Below, one piece after another: positions 1 to 10,166 of a stretch of 64,000 nt of DNA; position 1 is the first letter of the stretch; every line of letters begins with the position of its first letter. The notes under the pieces are model-generated. The model did no database searches. It had not been told where the DNA came from and saw only the letters and a list, made by a program, of their open reading frames with translations. The translations under genes were made by a program, and so were the position numbers. The DNA lies in the NCBI RefSeq assembly GCF_029945965.1, contig NZ_JAQSDO010000008.1, positions 218,024-282,023 of the forward strand, given 5' to 3'. The stretch is from Thermomonas sp. Its GTDB lineage: Bacteria > Pseudomonadota > Gammaproteobacteria > Xanthomonadales > Xanthomonadaceae.

Positions 1-38
1 CGGAGCGAAACACCCGCCGCCAAGTGCCGTTGCATGGC

Positions 39-2126
39 TCAGGTCGACAGATGCTCGATCGCGGCCACGCTGCCCAGGCGATCCGCCAGCCGGCGCAGCA
101 GGGCCAACCTGTTGTGGCGAATCTTCTCGTCTTCGACATTGACCATCACCTGGTCGAAGAACGCATCCACCTGCGGCCGCAATCGTGCCAGATGGGCCAG
201 TGCATCCACGTAATCACCATGCGCCAGAGCATGCCCGGTTTCGGCATAAACCGCTTCTACCGCTTCGGCCAGCGCGCGCTCGGCTGGCTCGGTGAGCAGG
301 TCGTGGTCGATGGTATCGGCGACTGTCACGTCCGACTTCTTGAGGATGTTGCCAATGCGCTTGTTGGCCGCGGCCAGTGCGGCTGCTTCAGGCAGTTGCG
401 CGAATGTGCCGATGGCATCGATGCGGCGGTCGAAGTCGTACAGTGACCCGGGAGAGACAGCTGCGACAGCATTGAAGTGTGGTGTAGGAACGCCCTTGTC
501 GCTGTAATAGCCGCGCAGTCGCTCGTGGATGAAATCGACGATTTCATACATTGTGAAATCAAGCGCGCGTTCGGATCCGAAATCGATAGGCAGCGATTCA
601 AGTGACTGCGTGACATATTCGGAGAGGGTGAAATCAAACCCACTCTCGATAATCGTCCGCGCCAACCCCAACGCATTGCGCCTCAACGCAAACGGATCCT
701 TGTTGCCGGTCGGCTTGAGGCCTGCGGCGAATCCGCCCGCCAGCGTGTCGATACGTTCGGCAATCGCCAGTACCTTGCCGACCGGCGACAACGCAATGTC
801 ATCTCGCGCGAAACGTGGTCGGTAGGACTCATCGATCGCCAGCGCGACCTCTGACGGTTCGCCTGCGGCGGTCGCGTAGTGACGACCGGCAATGCCCTGC
901 AGTTCCGGAAATTCGTTGACCATGCGCGATTGCAGGTCGTTCTTCGCCAGCTCCGCCGCACGTCGCGCCAGTGCCGGATCCACGCCGACCTCTTTCGCGA
1001 TGGATTCGGCCAGTGCAGCCACGCGCTGGACCTTGTCGGCCACGCTGCCCAGCTTGGCCTGATAGGTGACGCTCGCGAGGCCCGCGCCCATCGCTTCGAG
1101 ACCCTGCTTCAGGTCTTCGTCGAAGAAGAACCGCGCATCGGCGAAACGCGGACGGATCACGCGCTCATAGCCCTTGCGGATTTGATTCGGGTCTTTCGAC
1201 TCGATGTTGGCAATGCCGATGAAGTACTCGCTGAGCTTGCCGTGGCTGTCCAGCACCGGGAAGAATTTCTGGTTGGTTTCCATGGTGGTGATCAGTGCTT
1301 CCTGCGGCACTGCCAGGAAGTCGTGCTCGAACGCACAGGTCACTGCGACCGGCCATTCGTTGAGGCAGTTCACCTGCTCCAGGTTGTCGACATCGATGCG
1401 TGCGCTGCCACCTGCAGCGTGTGCGGCGGCTTCGACTTCGGCCACGATGCGCGCGCGGCGCTCGTCCGGATCGACCAGCACATGCGCACCGCGCAGTGCA
1501 TCAACGTAGTCGCCGGCGGCCTGCACCCACACGGGTTTGTCGTGATGGAAGCGATGCCCGCGGCTGTTGCGACCGGCGTCGATGCCGAATGCGTGTAGTG
1601 GAACGACTTCATCGCCGAGCAAGGCCACCAGCCAGTGCAGCGGACGCGCGAAGCCGTAGTCGTGGTCGCCCCAGCGCATCGGCTTGGGGATCGGCATGCC
1701 GGCCAATGCTTCGTCCAGCACGGACTGCAGCAGGTCGGCGGTCTTCGCACCCGGCGTGACCGCGCGATGCACGAAGCGCTCGCCCTTGGCGTCGCTGGTT
1801 TTTTCCAGCGAATCCCATGCAACGCCGGCCTTGGCGGCGAAGCCTTCCAGTGCGCGCGTCGGTGCGCCGTTCGCATCCAGCGCGATATTGAGATACGGGC
1901 CCAGTACTTCGCTGCGTTGCTCGGGCTGTTCGCTCGCCACGCCCGGCAGCACTACCGCGAGCCGGCGCGGTGAATACAGCGCCTTTGAATCACCAAGTTC
2001 GATGGCGACACCACGTTTTCCCAGCGCGCCGATCACGCCGTCGAAAAACGCCTGCGCCAGCCCGGGCAGCGCCTTGACCGGCAACTCTTCGGTGCCGAGT
2101 TCGATCAGGAGGGATTGCATGTTCAT
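39..2126 (-). CDS. glyS: glycine--tRNA ligase beta subunit
   Basis: Beta subunit of the alpha2beta2 bacterial glycyl-tRNA synthetase, which charges tRNA-Gly in the cytoplasm. The 695 residues match the usual family length (about 690). The N-terminus ([14 protein letters not shown]) and a GHRFHHDKP segment near residue 190 are typical of GlyS. The beta subunit is needed for tRNA binding and for activity with GlyQ. The start ATG overlaps the glyQ stop codon in an ATGA, so the two are translationally coupled. A second ATG two codons in (MQSLL) is an equally possible start. Confidence 0.97.
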   Translation of the reverse strand: MNMQSLLIELGTEELPVKALPGLAQAFFDGVIGALGKRGVAIELGDSKALYSPRRLAVVLPGVASEQPEQRSEVLGPYLNIALDANGAPTRALEGFAAKAGVAWDSLEKTSDAKGERFVHRAVTPGAKTADLLQSVLDEALAGMPIPKPMRWGDHDYGFARPLHWLVALLGDEVVPLHAFGIDAGRNSRGHRFHHDKPVWVQAAGDYVDALRGAHVLVDPDERRARIVAEVEAAAHAAGGSARIDVDNLEQVNCLNEWPVAVTCAFEHDFLAVPQEALITTMETNQKFFPVLDSHGKLSEYFIGIANIESKDPNQIRKGYERVIRPRFADARFFFDEDLKQGLEAMGAGLASVTYQAKLGSVADKVQRVAALAESIAKEVGVDPALARRAAELAKNDLQSRMVNEFPELQGIAGRHYATAAGEPSEVALAIDESYRPRFARDDIALSPVGKVLAIAERIDTLAGGFAAGLKPTGNKDPFALRRNALGLARTIIESGFDFTLSEYVTQSLESLPIDFGSERALDFTMYEIVDFIHERLRGYYSDKGVPTPHFNAVAAVSPGSLYDFDRRIDAIGTFAQLPEAAALAAANKRIGNILKKSDVTVADTIDHDLLTEPAERALAEAVEAVYAETGHALAHGDYVDALAHLARLRPQVDAFFDQVMVNVEDEKIRHNRLALLRRLADRLGSVAAIEHLST

Positions 2127-3091
2127 GCCGCGGCTTCCTGCTTTGCGTCATCTTTCTTGAGGGCATCTTTTTTCAGGCCCGGAAAACCAAGCTTCTCGCG
2201 TTGCGCGAAGTACGCCTCGGCCACTGCCTGCGACAACTTGCGCACGCGCAGGATGTAGCGCTGGCGTTCGGTGACCGAGATCGCGCGGCGTGCATCCAGC
2301 AGGTTGAAGCTGTGCGAGGCCTTGCACACCTGGTCATACGCCGGCAGCGGCAGGCCGAGTTCGATCAGCTTGAAGGCTTCGGCCTCGCAGGCATCGAAGC
2401 GATGGAACAGTTCTGCAACATCGGCATGCTCGAAGTTGTAGATGGACTGTTCGACTTCGTTCTGGTGATAGACATCGCGATAAGTCACCGGCGTGCGGCG
2501 TCCTTCCGAGTCCGTGGGACCATGCGTCCAGACGATGTCGAATACGTTGTCCACATTCTGCAGGTACATGCACAGGCGCTCGAGGCCGTAGGTAATCTCG
2601 CCGAGCACAGGCCGGCATTCCATTCCGCCGGCCTGCTGGAAATAGGTGAACTGGGTGACTTCCATGCCGTTGAGCCAGACTTCCCAGCCCAGGCCCCAGG
2701 CGCCAAGCGTCGGCGATTCCCAGTTGTCCTCGACCAGCCGCAAGTCGTGCACCAATGGATCGATGCCGAGCGACTTGAGCGAATCGAAATACAGCTCGAC
2801 GATGTTGTCCGGCGACGGCTTCATCGCCACCTGGTACTGGTAGTAGCGCTGCAGGCGATTGGGGTTTTCGCCGTAGCGGCCATCGGTGGGCCGGCGACAC
2901 GGCTGCACATAGGCCGCATTCCACGGCTCCGGGCCGAGCGCGCGCAGGAAGGTGGCCGGATGGAAAGTGCCTGCACCGACTTCGAGGTCGAGCGGCTGGA
3001 TCAGCACGCAGCCCTGGGCGGCCCAGTAGGCATTCAGGCGTTGGATCAGGTCCTGGAACGTAATGCCTTCGAAGAGCGGAGTGCTGGACAT
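2123..3091 (-). CDS. glyQ: glycine--tRNA ligase alpha subunit
   Basis: Catalytic alpha subunit of the tetrameric glycyl-tRNA synthetase; it forms glycyl-adenylate and acts with GlyS. I chose the ATG at 3091 ([19 protein letters not shown]), which gives 322 residues. The in-frame upstream extension to 3145 has no family resemblance. The conserved block [13 protein letters not shown] lies near residue 140. The last residues are Lys/Asp/Ala-rich and probably disordered. It is first of the two-gene glyQS operon and diverges from the amidotransferase pseudogene, with about 160 bp between them. Confidence 0.97.
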   Translation of the reverse strand: MSSTPLFEGITFQDLIQRLNAYWAAQGCVLIQPLDLEVGAGTFHPATFLRALGPEPWNAAYVQPCRRPTDGRYGENPNRLQRYYQYQVAMKPSPDNIVELYFDSLKSLGIDPLVHDLRLVEDNWESPTLGAWGLGWEVWLNGMEVTQFTYFQQAGGMECRPVLGEITYGLERLCMYLQNVDNVFDIVWTHGPTDSEGRRTPVTYRDVYHQNEVEQSIYNFEHADVAELFHRFDACEAEAFKLIELGLPLPAYDQVCKASHSFNLLDARRAISVTERQRYILRVRKLSQAVAEAYFAQREKLGFPGLKKDALKKDDAKQEAAA

Positions 3092-3251
3092 GGGATCATC
3101 GTGTGCGGCGAGCCCGTTAGTATAAGTGTGCCCTCGTCCTGCCACCTTTCAGGCTGCCATCCATGGCGTTACATACCGCTTCCGTGTCGCCCTGCCCAGC
3201 CATCCATGGCCGGGCGTTCGTGCCTGCTGCCGATGCAGATAGGGCATCCGC

Positions 3252-3989
3252 ATGACGCGTGCAGCTCACCCATTCCTGATCCTGCAAACCGGTCGTCCGA
3301 TCACATCGATGCGCCGATATGGCAGCTTCGCCCACTGGATCCGGGTTGCGGCCGGGTTGCGCGATGACGACGTGGTGGTGATTGATGTCGCCGACCCTGA
3401 TGGGAGCGGCGGTGAGCCGCTGCCGACCCGTGAGGGTTTCGCCGGCGTGATCGTCACCGGTTCCGGGGCGATGGTCACCGACCTGCTGCCGTGGAGCGAG
3501 GCCAGCGCCGCCTGGCTGCGCGATGCCGCGCATGCCGGGCTGCCGCTGTTTGGCATCTGCTATGGCCACCAGCTAATTGCGCATGCGTTGGGCGGACAGG
3601 TCGGTTACAACCCGACTGGTCGCGAGATGGGCACGGTTGACATCGATCTGCAGCCGGATGCGGGTGACGATCCCTTGTTTGCTGGCCTGCAAGCGCGGTT
3701 CACGGCGCAGGCCACCCACCTGTAGACGGTGCTGGCATTGCCAGAAGGTGCGCAACTGTTGGCGACCTCCAGGCAGGATGCGGCCTGTGCATTCCGCTGG
3801 GGCCAGAGCGCCTGGGGCGTGCAGTTCCATCCCGAATTCAGCACCACCCACATGCGCGGTTATATCCAGGCGCGGCGTGAGGCGCTGGCCAATGAAGGCA
3901 GCAATGCCGCAGCAATGGAACATGCGGTGCGGGCGACGCCGCTGGCGCGCCAGCTATTGCGCCGGTTCGTGGCGCTCGCATCGAATTGA
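3252..3989 (+). pseudogene. class I glutamine amidotransferase (GMP synthase-like) interrupted by an in-frame TAG
   Basis: The first 157 codons encode a class I glutamine amidotransferase with the nucleophile Cys103 in GICYGHQ. A TAG at 3723-3725 then stops the frame. The same frame continues without further stops to 3989 and contains the rest of the domain, including the catalytic His-Glu motif FHPEF. The local sequence CTGTAGACGG suggests a C-to-T change of a Gln codon (CAG). The truncated product would lack the His/Glu of the triad and be inactive as an amidase. A sequencing error or suppressed stop is the alternative. GTG at 3729 could restart translation but would lack the Cys. Relatives act on small gamma-glutamyl or amide substrates; the precise role is unknown. 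Confidence 0.85.
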
Positions 3990-4058
3990 CGCCTGCCACC
4001 GTCCCGGTTTGGGTATGCTGACCGGGTCTGGAATCGGACGATTCTCGGGGAATATGGA

Positions 4059-4979
4059 ATGACGACACGTGCGGTGGGACCTGGCAGGGGCTGGGGCTGG
4101 TTGCAACAGGCGATCAACCTGGGTCGCAACAATCCCAAGGCCATTTTTGGCGCAACTGCCTTGATGGCGGTCGTGGCCCTGATCCCGAGCGTGTTGCAGA
4201 TCGTCCTGCAATATGTTTTCAAGGAAAGCCCCAGCGCCATCGTGGCGGTCATGGCGATCACGACCGTGGTGTCGATGGTGGTCACCGCGCTGTTGATTGG
4301 TGGACTGCTGCGGGTCATTCACGCTGCCGAGAATGGCCAGCCGACGCATGCCACCGCGATCTTCGATACCTTCCGCGAAAGCCAGGTGCGTGGTCGGCTG
4401 ATCGGCTTTGGCGTGCTGATGATGGTGATCTATCTGGGCGTGTTCGTCGCGGTGATCAGCCTGTTCGGCAAGGATTTCATGCGCTGGTACTGGGAACTCA
4501 TTACCTCTGCACAAGCGATGCAGGCAGCCGGCGGGACGGCGCCGCCACCGAATCTTGCGGAGATGCCGGAAGGCCTGGGCCGGATCATGAGCGTCGGTTC
4601 GCTGTTCGCCATGTTCATGGGCGGCGTGTATGCCGTCGGCTTCGGGCAAGTGGCATTGGGTGGCCGGAGGGTTGGCGAGGCCTTCGTCGATGGCCTGCGC
4701 GGCGCCATCAAGAACGTGCTGCCGATCATTGTGCTGGCGGTGTTGTCGGTGCTGGGGATGCTGGTATTGACCCTTGGGGTGGTGCTGGTGGCAGGCATCA
4801 TCACGCTGATTGCCGGCATGATCAGCAAGGTGTTGGCCTTGGTGCTGCTGGTGCCGATCTACTTCGGCATGATCCTGCTGATATACGTAGTGATGTTCGG
4901 CGTCATGTACTTCATGTGGCGCGACATCTGCACCGATGCGCCGCCGCCGTTGGCGCGGGCGGACCAGCTCGAACTCTGA
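4059..4979 (+). CDS. BPSS1780-like integral membrane protein
   Basis: A 306-residue inner-membrane protein with about six or seven hydrophobic segments (roughly residues 30-50, 65-85, 110-130, 175-200, 220-280 and a C-terminal span). The N-terminal cytoplasmic stretch GWGWLQQAINLGRNNPKA and the overall layout resemble the BPSS1780 family of proteobacterial membrane proteins, whose function is unknown. GGGGAA about 8 bases ahead supports the ATG. It stands alone, convergent with the RDD gene, 16 bp away. I cannot assign a substrate. Confidence 0.75.
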   Translation: MTTRAVGPGRGWGWLQQAINLGRNNPKAIFGATALMAVVALIPSVLQIVLQYVFKESPSAIVAVMAITTVVSMVVTALLIGGLLRVIHAAENGQPTHATAIFDTFRESQVRGRLIGFGVLMMVIYLGVFVAVISLFGKDFMRWYWELITSAQAMQAAGGTAPPPNLAEMPEGLGRIMSVGSLFAMFMGGVYAVGFGQVALGGRRVGEAFVDGLRGAIKNVLPIIVLAVLSVLGMLVLTLGVVLVAGIITLIAGMISKVLALVLLVPIYFGMILLIYVVMFGVMYFMWRDICTDAPPPLARADQLEL

Positions 4980-4995
4980 CCGGCGGCTGGCAGGA

Positions 4996-5799
4996 CTAAA
5001 GCCCGCCCATCACCTGTTGCATGGCCGCGCTCATCGCGGTCTGCACATGGATGAAAATCCACAGGAATGCCGCGAGCGCGGCGCCGCCCTGCAAGATCAG
5101 CCATCCCCATGCCCAGGCCGGGAGGCTGTCATTGCTGCGCTCGCGCAGGATCCGCGTATCGCTGATGCGGTCGTGCAGGGCGAGGTGCTTGGGCGGCAGC
5201 GCTACCATCGCATGGCCGATGTTGAGGCTGAGCCACGACAGCGATGAAGCCAGGAAGCGCTGCAAGGCATGGCCAGTGGTGATTTTTTTGCCATCGGCGC
5301 TCGCAACCACCAGACCCAGCGCGCGCTTGCCGGGCGTGGCCTGCCAGCGCGACGACTCGAAACCCACCGACCACACCAGTGCCAGCAACACATAGAGCAG
5401 CATCGGCGTCATCAGCATGTCGCTCATGGCAGCTTCGAGGCGGCCAACGTCACCGGCCAGTAGCGGATTGGCCAGCCAGGACTGCGCCATCTGCACGGTC
5501 GGCTGCGGATTGGCCAGCATGCCTTCCATCAGCTGCGGCAGGGCTTGCTTGAGCGAAGCCATCGCCGCGCCCGCACTGGCCATGTCGTGTTGCAGACGCG
5601 AGCTGGCAAGCAGGAGCAGCGCTGGCAGCAGGCAGGCGGCGTCGAGCGACCAGGCGACGTAGCGTTCCTTGAGGTTCGCCGGCTTCAGGGCTGCAAGCTC
5701 AAAGTCGGCAGGATCCAGGCCTGCACGAACAATCGCCGCGGACTTCAGGGCCGCAGACTTCAGCGCAACAGCCTCCTGCTCAGTCGCGGGCGTCTGCAT
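4996..5799 (-). CDS. RDD family membrane protein
   Basis: A 267-residue protein with an RDD domain: an early Arg/Asp transmembrane segment (RYVAWSLDAACLLPALLLL) and a later TPGKRALGLVV motif followed by DGKKITTGHALQR. Three or four membrane spans are visible. RDD proteins are thought to take part in ion or small-solute transport; no substrate can be named here. The first 40 residues contain a short repeat (ALKSAALKSAA). The start ATG lies 20 bp inside the 3' end of tatC, so it is the fourth gene of the tat run. Confidence 0.85.
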   Translation of the reverse strand: MQTPATEQEAVALKSAALKSAAIVRAGLDPADFELAALKPANLKERYVAWSLDAACLLPALLLLASSRLQHDMASAGAAMASLKQALPQLMEGMLANPQPTVQMAQSWLANPLLAGDVGRLEAAMSDMLMTPMLLYVLLALVWSVGFESSRWQATPGKRALGLVVASADGKKITTGHALQRFLASSLSWLSLNIGHAMVALPPKHLALHDRISDTRILRERSNDSLPAWAWGWLILQGGAALAAFLWIFIHVQTAMSAAMQQVMGGL

Positions 5800-6538
5800 C
5801 CGCTGCCGTCCGCGGTGTAACCATGGTTGCGGCGATGATCCCGGCTTCGTAAAGCAGGCACATCGGGATCGCCAGCATCAACTGCGAGACCACGTCAGGC
5901 GGGGTCAGCACCGCAGCGACGACAAAGACGCCAACCACCGCATAGCCGCGACCTTCGCGCAGCTGCTTCGGGGTCACCCAGCCGAGTAATGCAAGGATCA
6001 CCAGCGCCACCGGCAGCTCGAACGACAGGCCAAAGGCGAGGAACAACACCAGCACGAAATCGAGGTAGGCGCTGATGTCGGTCATCATCGCCACCCCGCT
6101 CGGGGTCACCCGCGCCAGGAAGCCGAACACCATCGGCAGCACCAGGAAAAATGCGAACGCGCAGCCGGCGTAGAACAGCGCCAGCGCCGACCCCAGCAGC
6201 GGCAGCGCGAGTTTCTTCTCGCGCCGATACAAACCTGGCGCGACGAACGCCCAGACTTGGTAGAGCAGCCATGGCATCGACACCATCAGCGCGGCGAAGA
6301 ACGCCAGCTTCATCGGCGCGAAGAAGGGTGATGCGACCTGGGTGGCGATCAGCTGGCCGCCCTTGGGCAGCTTGTCCAGAAGCGGTTGCGCCAACAGTGC
6401 GTAGAGCTTGTTGGCGAACGGCAGCATCGCCGCCAGCACCAGCAACAGGCCCACGACCCCGCGCAACAGGCGCGAGCGCAGCTCCAGCAAATGCGCAATC
6501 AGTGGCCGTTCGGCGCCGGTGCCGACATCACTGTCCAT
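5780..6538 (-). CDS. tatC: twin-arginine translocase subunit TatC
   Basis: Polytopic core receptor of the Tat pathway, which exports folded proteins carrying twin-arginine signal peptides. The 252 residues have six predicted spans. Family motifs include the N-terminal HLLELRSRLL, SMPWLLYQVWAFVAPGLY, and FGLSFELPV with the conserved Glu. I chose the ATG at 6538 (MDSDVGTG), which overlaps the tatB end by 11 bp; the frame upstream to 6634 lies inside tatB. Transcribed as tatA-tatB-tatC-RDD. Confidence 0.96.
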   Translation of the reverse strand: MDSDVGTGAERPLIAHLLELRSRLLRGVVGLLLVLAAMLPFANKLYALLAQPLLDKLPKGGQLIATQVASPFFAPMKLAFFAALMVSMPWLLYQVWAFVAPGLYRREKKLALPLLGSALALFYAGCAFAFFLVLPMVFGFLARVTPSGVAMMTDISAYLDFVLVLFLAFGLSFELPVALVILALLGWVTPKQLREGRGYAVVGVFVVAAVLTPPDVVSQLMLAIPMCLLYEAGIIAATMVTPRTAADADARD

Positions 6539-6941
6539 GTGCGTCCTGCTTGGGCGTGCCTGCGGTGGCATCCGTGGCGTCGTCCGCAGCATCGTCCGCG
6601 GGTTGTTCCATGTGGATTTCGGCCGCAGCGGCATTCACTTCAGCAATCGGCGCGCGCACTTCGGTGGCGGTGTCGGACACCGCGGTGCGGATCTCCAGAT
6701 CGGTCGCGCGCAGATGTGCTTCGGTTTCGCGCATCACCTGATGACCGTCGGCCAGGCTGCGGCGTAGTTCTTCAGTGGCCAGTTCGCGCTCAAGCTCGCT
6801 CTTCACCGAATACCACTGCGCGCGCGCGCGCCGCACCCACAGGCCAACGAAGCGGGCTGCCTTGGGCAGGCGCTCGGGGCCGAGCACGACCAGCGCGACC
6901 AGCCCGACGACCAGCATCTCGCCGAAGGAGAAATCAAACAT
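6528..6941 (-). CDS. tatB: Sec-independent translocase subunit TatB
   Basis: Single-span membrane protein (137 residues) that with TatC forms the Tat substrate receptor. The N-terminal hydrophobic helix (MFDFSFGEMLVVGLVALVVL) is followed by the characteristic GPERLP hinge and an amphipathic helix. The C-terminal half is acidic and Ala-rich (DDAADDATDATAG), a variable region in this family. It lies 38 bp downstream of tatA and overlaps tatC. Confidence 0.94.
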   Translation of the reverse strand: MFDFSFGEMLVVGLVALVVLGPERLPKAARFVGLWVRRARAQWYSVKSELERELATEELRRSLADGHQVMRETEAHLRATDLEIRTAVSDTATEVRAPIAEVNAAAAEIHMEQPADDAADDATDATAGTPKQDAHGQ

Positions 6942-6979
6942 CCTGAAAGGCCCGCCCCGCCCGTCCTATCCGCGACGGA

Positions 6980-7219
6980 TCAGCGGGCGACGTCGTCGCG
7001 GTCGCGTTGTTCGCTTCCGGTCTTCGCGCTGTCGTCGGTCTTGTCGGCGTTCTCGCCGATGCGCGCGGCTGGTTTGTCATCGTCGCCACGCATGCCTTTC
7101 TTGAACTCGTCGACCGCCTTGCCGAGGTCGCGCGCACCGCCGGTCAAGCGCTTGGTGCCGAACACCAGCACGACGATCACCAGCACGATCAGCCAGTGCC
7201 AGATGCTGAAGCTGCCCAT
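6980..7219 (-). CDS. tatA: Sec-independent translocase subunit TatA
   Basis: Pore-forming subunit of the Tat translocase, 79 residues. The N-terminal helix [20 protein letters not shown] is followed by the FGTKRL hinge and an amphipathic helix ([17 protein letters not shown]). The charged tail ([20 protein letters not shown]) is normal for TatA. First gene of the tatABC run, 48 bp after the SYLF-domain gene on the same strand. Confidence 0.95.
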   Translation of the reverse strand: MGSFSIWHWLIVLVIVVLVFGTKRLTGGARDLGKAVDEFKKGMRGDDDKPAARIGENADKTDDSAKTGSEQRDRDDVAR

Positions 7220-7267
7220 GGACGCACCTTTACGAGAGTAGGAAACCCAATTCTAGCGCCTGCGCGC

Positions 7268-8155
7268 TTACGGACTGGTGCTGGCCGCAGCCGGCGTCGG
7301 TTTTACTGGCGCATCTGACAGCGGCGTTGTGGTCGCCGGATTGTGGTTGTCGACCGGTTGCACGGTCGTGCCGGGATTGGTCGGCGCGCTCATGCTTGCC
7401 GGGGCACTGGCCGCAGCGGCATTGGCCTGCTTGCGCGCGCGGGTCTGGCGCGCACCGGCGGTGGCTTCCTCCAGCGCGTCACGGAAACCGACAATCGCCG
7501 ACGATGCCGGCTGTGTCGCGCGGCCCTCGAACACCATGCGCGGGGTCACGCCCTCGCCGTACGCGCTGCTGTTGGCGCCGTTGTCGATCGACAGCACCGC
7601 ACCGTCCAGGGCGACGCCGGCAAACAGCCCGCGTGCGCGCGACCATGACCAGATCTCGGCCTTGAACTCGCCATCGGTGGCGGCGGCGGCACTGCGCCCA
7701 ACCGGACCGGCGGCCACGCTGGCATCGGCGCCCAGGGTGAACTTTCCGTTGACGATCGACTCCAGCCCACGGTCGCTGCGGAACACCATAATTACGTCAG
7801 CCGATTGCACCCCGGCCTGGAAACCGAAGCTGGCGCCGGCCAATTTCACGAACACCGGGTTCGACCAGGTGCCATTAGCGGTCTTCACCGACATCAGGCC
7901 CAAGCCACGGCGGCCGCCAAGGAAAAACCCGGCCTTGATGGTGTTGGGCACCACGACAATTCCGCGCGCTTCATCCAGCAGGCGGTCGGGAATTCCGGAT
8001 TCCGGGATCGACTGGATCTCCCGGACCACGCGCACGGCATCCTCCGCGCGTACGTCTTCGCGGGCGCCGGCAATCGCGGCGGATGCGGCCAGCAGGCCGG
8101 CAAGGGCGAACGCAAGGCGACGGCGTGGGGCAGGCTTCATGGGGGTGCGCTTCAT
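7268..8155 (-). CDS. SYLF (Ysc84-like) lipid-binding domain protein, exported
   Basis: A 295-residue protein starting at the ATG at 8155, chosen because GGAG lies about 8 bases upstream. A signal peptide is visible (RRRLAFALAGLLAASAAIAGA). The SYLF domain follows, with EARGIVVVPNTIKAGFFLGG, a FGFQAGVQSADVIMVF block and GPVGRSAAA. The family binds phosphoinositides in eukaryotes; bacterial members are exported proteins of unknown role. The last 60 residues are Ala/Pro/Thr-rich. It may be co-transcribed with tatABC, 48 bp downstream. No twin-arginine motif is seen in its own signal. Confidence 0.85.
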   Translation of the reverse strand: MKRTPMKPAPRRRLAFALAGLLAASAAIAGAREDVRAEDAVRVVREIQSIPESGIPDRLLDEARGIVVVPNTIKAGFFLGGRRGLGLMSVKTANGTWSNPVFVKLAGASFGFQAGVQSADVIMVFRSDRGLESIVNGKFTLGADASVAAGPVGRSAAAATDGEFKAEIWSWSRARGLFAGVALDGAVLSIDNGANSSAYGEGVTPRMVFEGRATQPASSAIVGFRDALEEATAGARQTRARKQANAAAASAPASMSAPTNPGTTVQPVDNHNPATTTPLSDAPVKPTPAAASTSP

Positions 8156-8299
8156 GGGGATCTCCGGCGGAGTGGGCGACGCAACATGCTGGCGCCATCG
8201 GCATGAATCCATCATAAGCCGGTGCCGCAGGATTGCATGGGCCGGACGACACACCTTCGATCAGCCGTGCTATCGCCGCTGCGCCCACGCTGCCATCCT

Positions 8300-9283
8300 A
8301 TGCCGATGCTTAAGCACGACACTCCCCGCGCCGCGCCAAAAAACACACTCCTCCTGGTCAACCTGGGCACGCCCGCTGCGCCCACTGCAAGCGCCGTGCG
8401 TCGCTACCTGGCGCAGTTCCTGCACGACCACCGCGTGGTCCAGCTGACCCGCTGGCTGTGGTGCCCGTTGCTGCATTTCGTGATCCTGCCGCTGCGCAGC
8501 CCGAAGGTCGCGCGCAAATACGCGGCGGTATGGCTGCCAGATGGCTCGCCGCTGGCGGTGCATACCGCCGCACTGGCCAAGGCTGTGCAGGCACGCTTGC
8601 CCCAGTGGCAAGTGACGCATGCGATGCGCTATGGCGAACCATCGTTGGCGTCCGCGCTGGCCCGGCTACGCAGCGAAGGTGCGCGAGAGGTGCGGGTCTT
8701 GCCGCTGTATCCGCAGTATTCGACCACCACGACGGCCGCAGTGGCCGATGTCATCGACGCACATGGCAAGGGGCTGGAGGTTGCGATGCTGGCCGATTAC
8801 CACCGCGATGCCGGCTGGGCACGTGCGGTGGCCGATTCGATCCGCGCCCACTGGGATGCCAACGGCCGCGGCGAGCGCTTGTTGCTGTCGTTCCACGGCA
8901 TTCCACAGCGGCTGGTCGATGGCGGCGATCCGTATGCAGCGCACTGCGAGGGCAGCACGCAGGCAATTGCAGGCGCGCTTGGCATCGCGCGCGACGAGAT
9001 CCTGCTGACCTTCCAGTCGCGCTTCGGTCGTGAGCAATGGCTGCAGCCGTATACGCAGGCCACGCTGGAACAACTCGCACGCGATGGCGTGCGTACGCTT
9101 GACGTGGCCTGTCCCGGATTCGCGGTGGATTGCCTGGAAACGCTGGAGGAAATCGCGATGGAAAACGCCAAGGCCTTCCGCGAAGCCGGCGGACAGTCGC
9201 TGCGCTATATCCCGTGCCTGAATGCCGGCGATGCGCATGCCGATGCACTGGCTGCTTTGGCGATGGGCAACGAGGGTTGGTGA
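8300..9283 (+). CDS. hemH: ferrochelatase
   Basis: Inserts Fe2+ into protoporphyrin IX, the last step of heme synthesis. From the ATG at 8300 the product is 327 residues. The N-terminus has LLLVNLGTPAAPTASAVRRYL. The metal-binding His lies in LLSFHGIP near residue 200, and LTFQSRFG follows near 235. The upstream frame to 8222 lacks homology. The stop TGA overlaps the next start in TGATG, coupling it to an alpha/beta hydrolase. hemB is elsewhere in the window at 60044-61036. Confidence 0.96.
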   Translation: MPMLKHDTPRAAPKNTLLLVNLGTPAAPTASAVRRYLAQFLHDHRVVQLTRWLWCPLLHFVILPLRSPKVARKYAAVWLPDGSPLAVHTAALAKAVQARLPQWQVTHAMRYGEPSLASALARLRSEGAREVRVLPLYPQYSTTTTAAVADVIDAHGKGLEVAMLADYHRDAGWARAVADSIRAHWDANGRGERLLLSFHGIPQRLVDGGDPYAAHCEGSTQAIAGALGIARDEILLTFQSRFGREQWLQPYTQATLEQLARDGVRTLDVACPGFAVDCLETLEEIAMENAKAFREAGGQSLRYIPCLNAGDAHADALAALAMGNEGW

Positions 9284-10143
9284 TGATGCGCGAGTTCCTC
9301 GTCGATATCCCGATGGGTCGCGTCGCCGGCCTGCGCAACAGTGGCGACGGCCCGCGCGTGCTGGCCCTGCATGGTTGGTTGGACAACGCGGCCAGTTTCA
9401 TTCCACTGGCGCAGCATCTGCATGGCATTGACCTGGTTGCGATCGACCAGCCCGGCCACGGCCGCAGCGCGCATCTGCCGCCGGGCACCGACTATTCCTT
9501 CGTCGGTGCGATCAACGCGATCCTGGATGTGGCTGACGCGCTGGGCTGGGAGCGGTTTGCCCTGCTCGGGCATTCGATGGGCGCCGGCATCGGCAGCCTG
9601 ATTGCCGCGGCATGTCCCGAACGGATCGAACGGCTGGTGGCGATCGAAGCACTGGGCGCGCTGGCGGAAGCGCCCGAACACACGGTGGCGCGGATGCGCG
9701 AGGCGGTCGCAGCGCATCGCGCACTACCCAACAAGCGGCTCCGTGTGTTTCCCGATATCGATACCGCGATCCGCGCACGCATGCAGGCTACCCGGGTGCC
9801 CGGAAGCGGGCTCACCGAGCCGCTGGTTCGCTTGCTGGTCGAGCGCGGACTGGCAGAGGTCGAAGGCGGCTACGCCTGGAGCAGTGATCCGCGCCTGACC
9901 TTGCCGACCATGACCCGAATGACTGAAATGCAGGTCGAAAACCTGGTGGCCGGCATCGACTGTCCCGCGATGGTGATCTTCGGCGTGCCCGCCCAAGCCT
10001 ATCTGCCCGACGATCTTCGGCGCCGGCGCGCGGCGCTGCTGCCACACAGCGAACTGGTAATGATGCTTGGTGGCCATCACCTGCACATGGATCAAGCGGC
10101 CGCGGTGGCTGCAGCCATTGGGGATTTCTTGCGGCAGGCCTGA
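9283..10143 (+). CDS. alpha/beta hydrolase
   Basis: A 286-residue alpha/beta-hydrolase fold protein. It shows the strand/turn LALHGWLDNAASF (oxyanion hole HG), the nucleophile elbow GHSMG with Ser98, and a late GGHHLHMD with the likely catalytic His265 or His266. The substrate is not predictable; the family includes esterases and thioesterases. The start ATG shares one base with the hemH stop (TGATG), so its translation is coupled to ferrochelatase. It converges on a lipoprotein gene 23 bp away. Confidence 0.9.
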   Translation: MMREFLVDIPMGRVAGLRNSGDGPRVLALHGWLDNAASFIPLAQHLHGIDLVAIDQPGHGRSAHLPPGTDYSFVGAINAILDVADALGWERFALLGHSMGAGIGSLIAAACPERIERLVAIEALGALAEAPEHTVARMREAVAAHRALPNKRLRVFPDIDTAIRARMQATRVPGSGLTEPLVRLLVERGLAEVEGGYAWSSDPRLTLPTMTRMTEMQVENLVAGIDCPAMVIFGVPAQAYLPDDLRRRRAALLPHSELVMMLGGHHLHMDQAAAVAAAIGDFLRQA

Positions 10144-10166
10144 CCAGCTGCGCCTGAGGCAGGCCG

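Noticed and set aside
2201-3367. 388-codon plus-strand open frame opposite glyQ
   Set aside because: Antisense to glyQ and runs into the start of the amidotransferase pseudogene.
7278-8447. 389-codon plus-strand open frame opposite the SYLF gene
   Set aside because: Overlaps the SYLF gene and the start of hemH; no homology signal.
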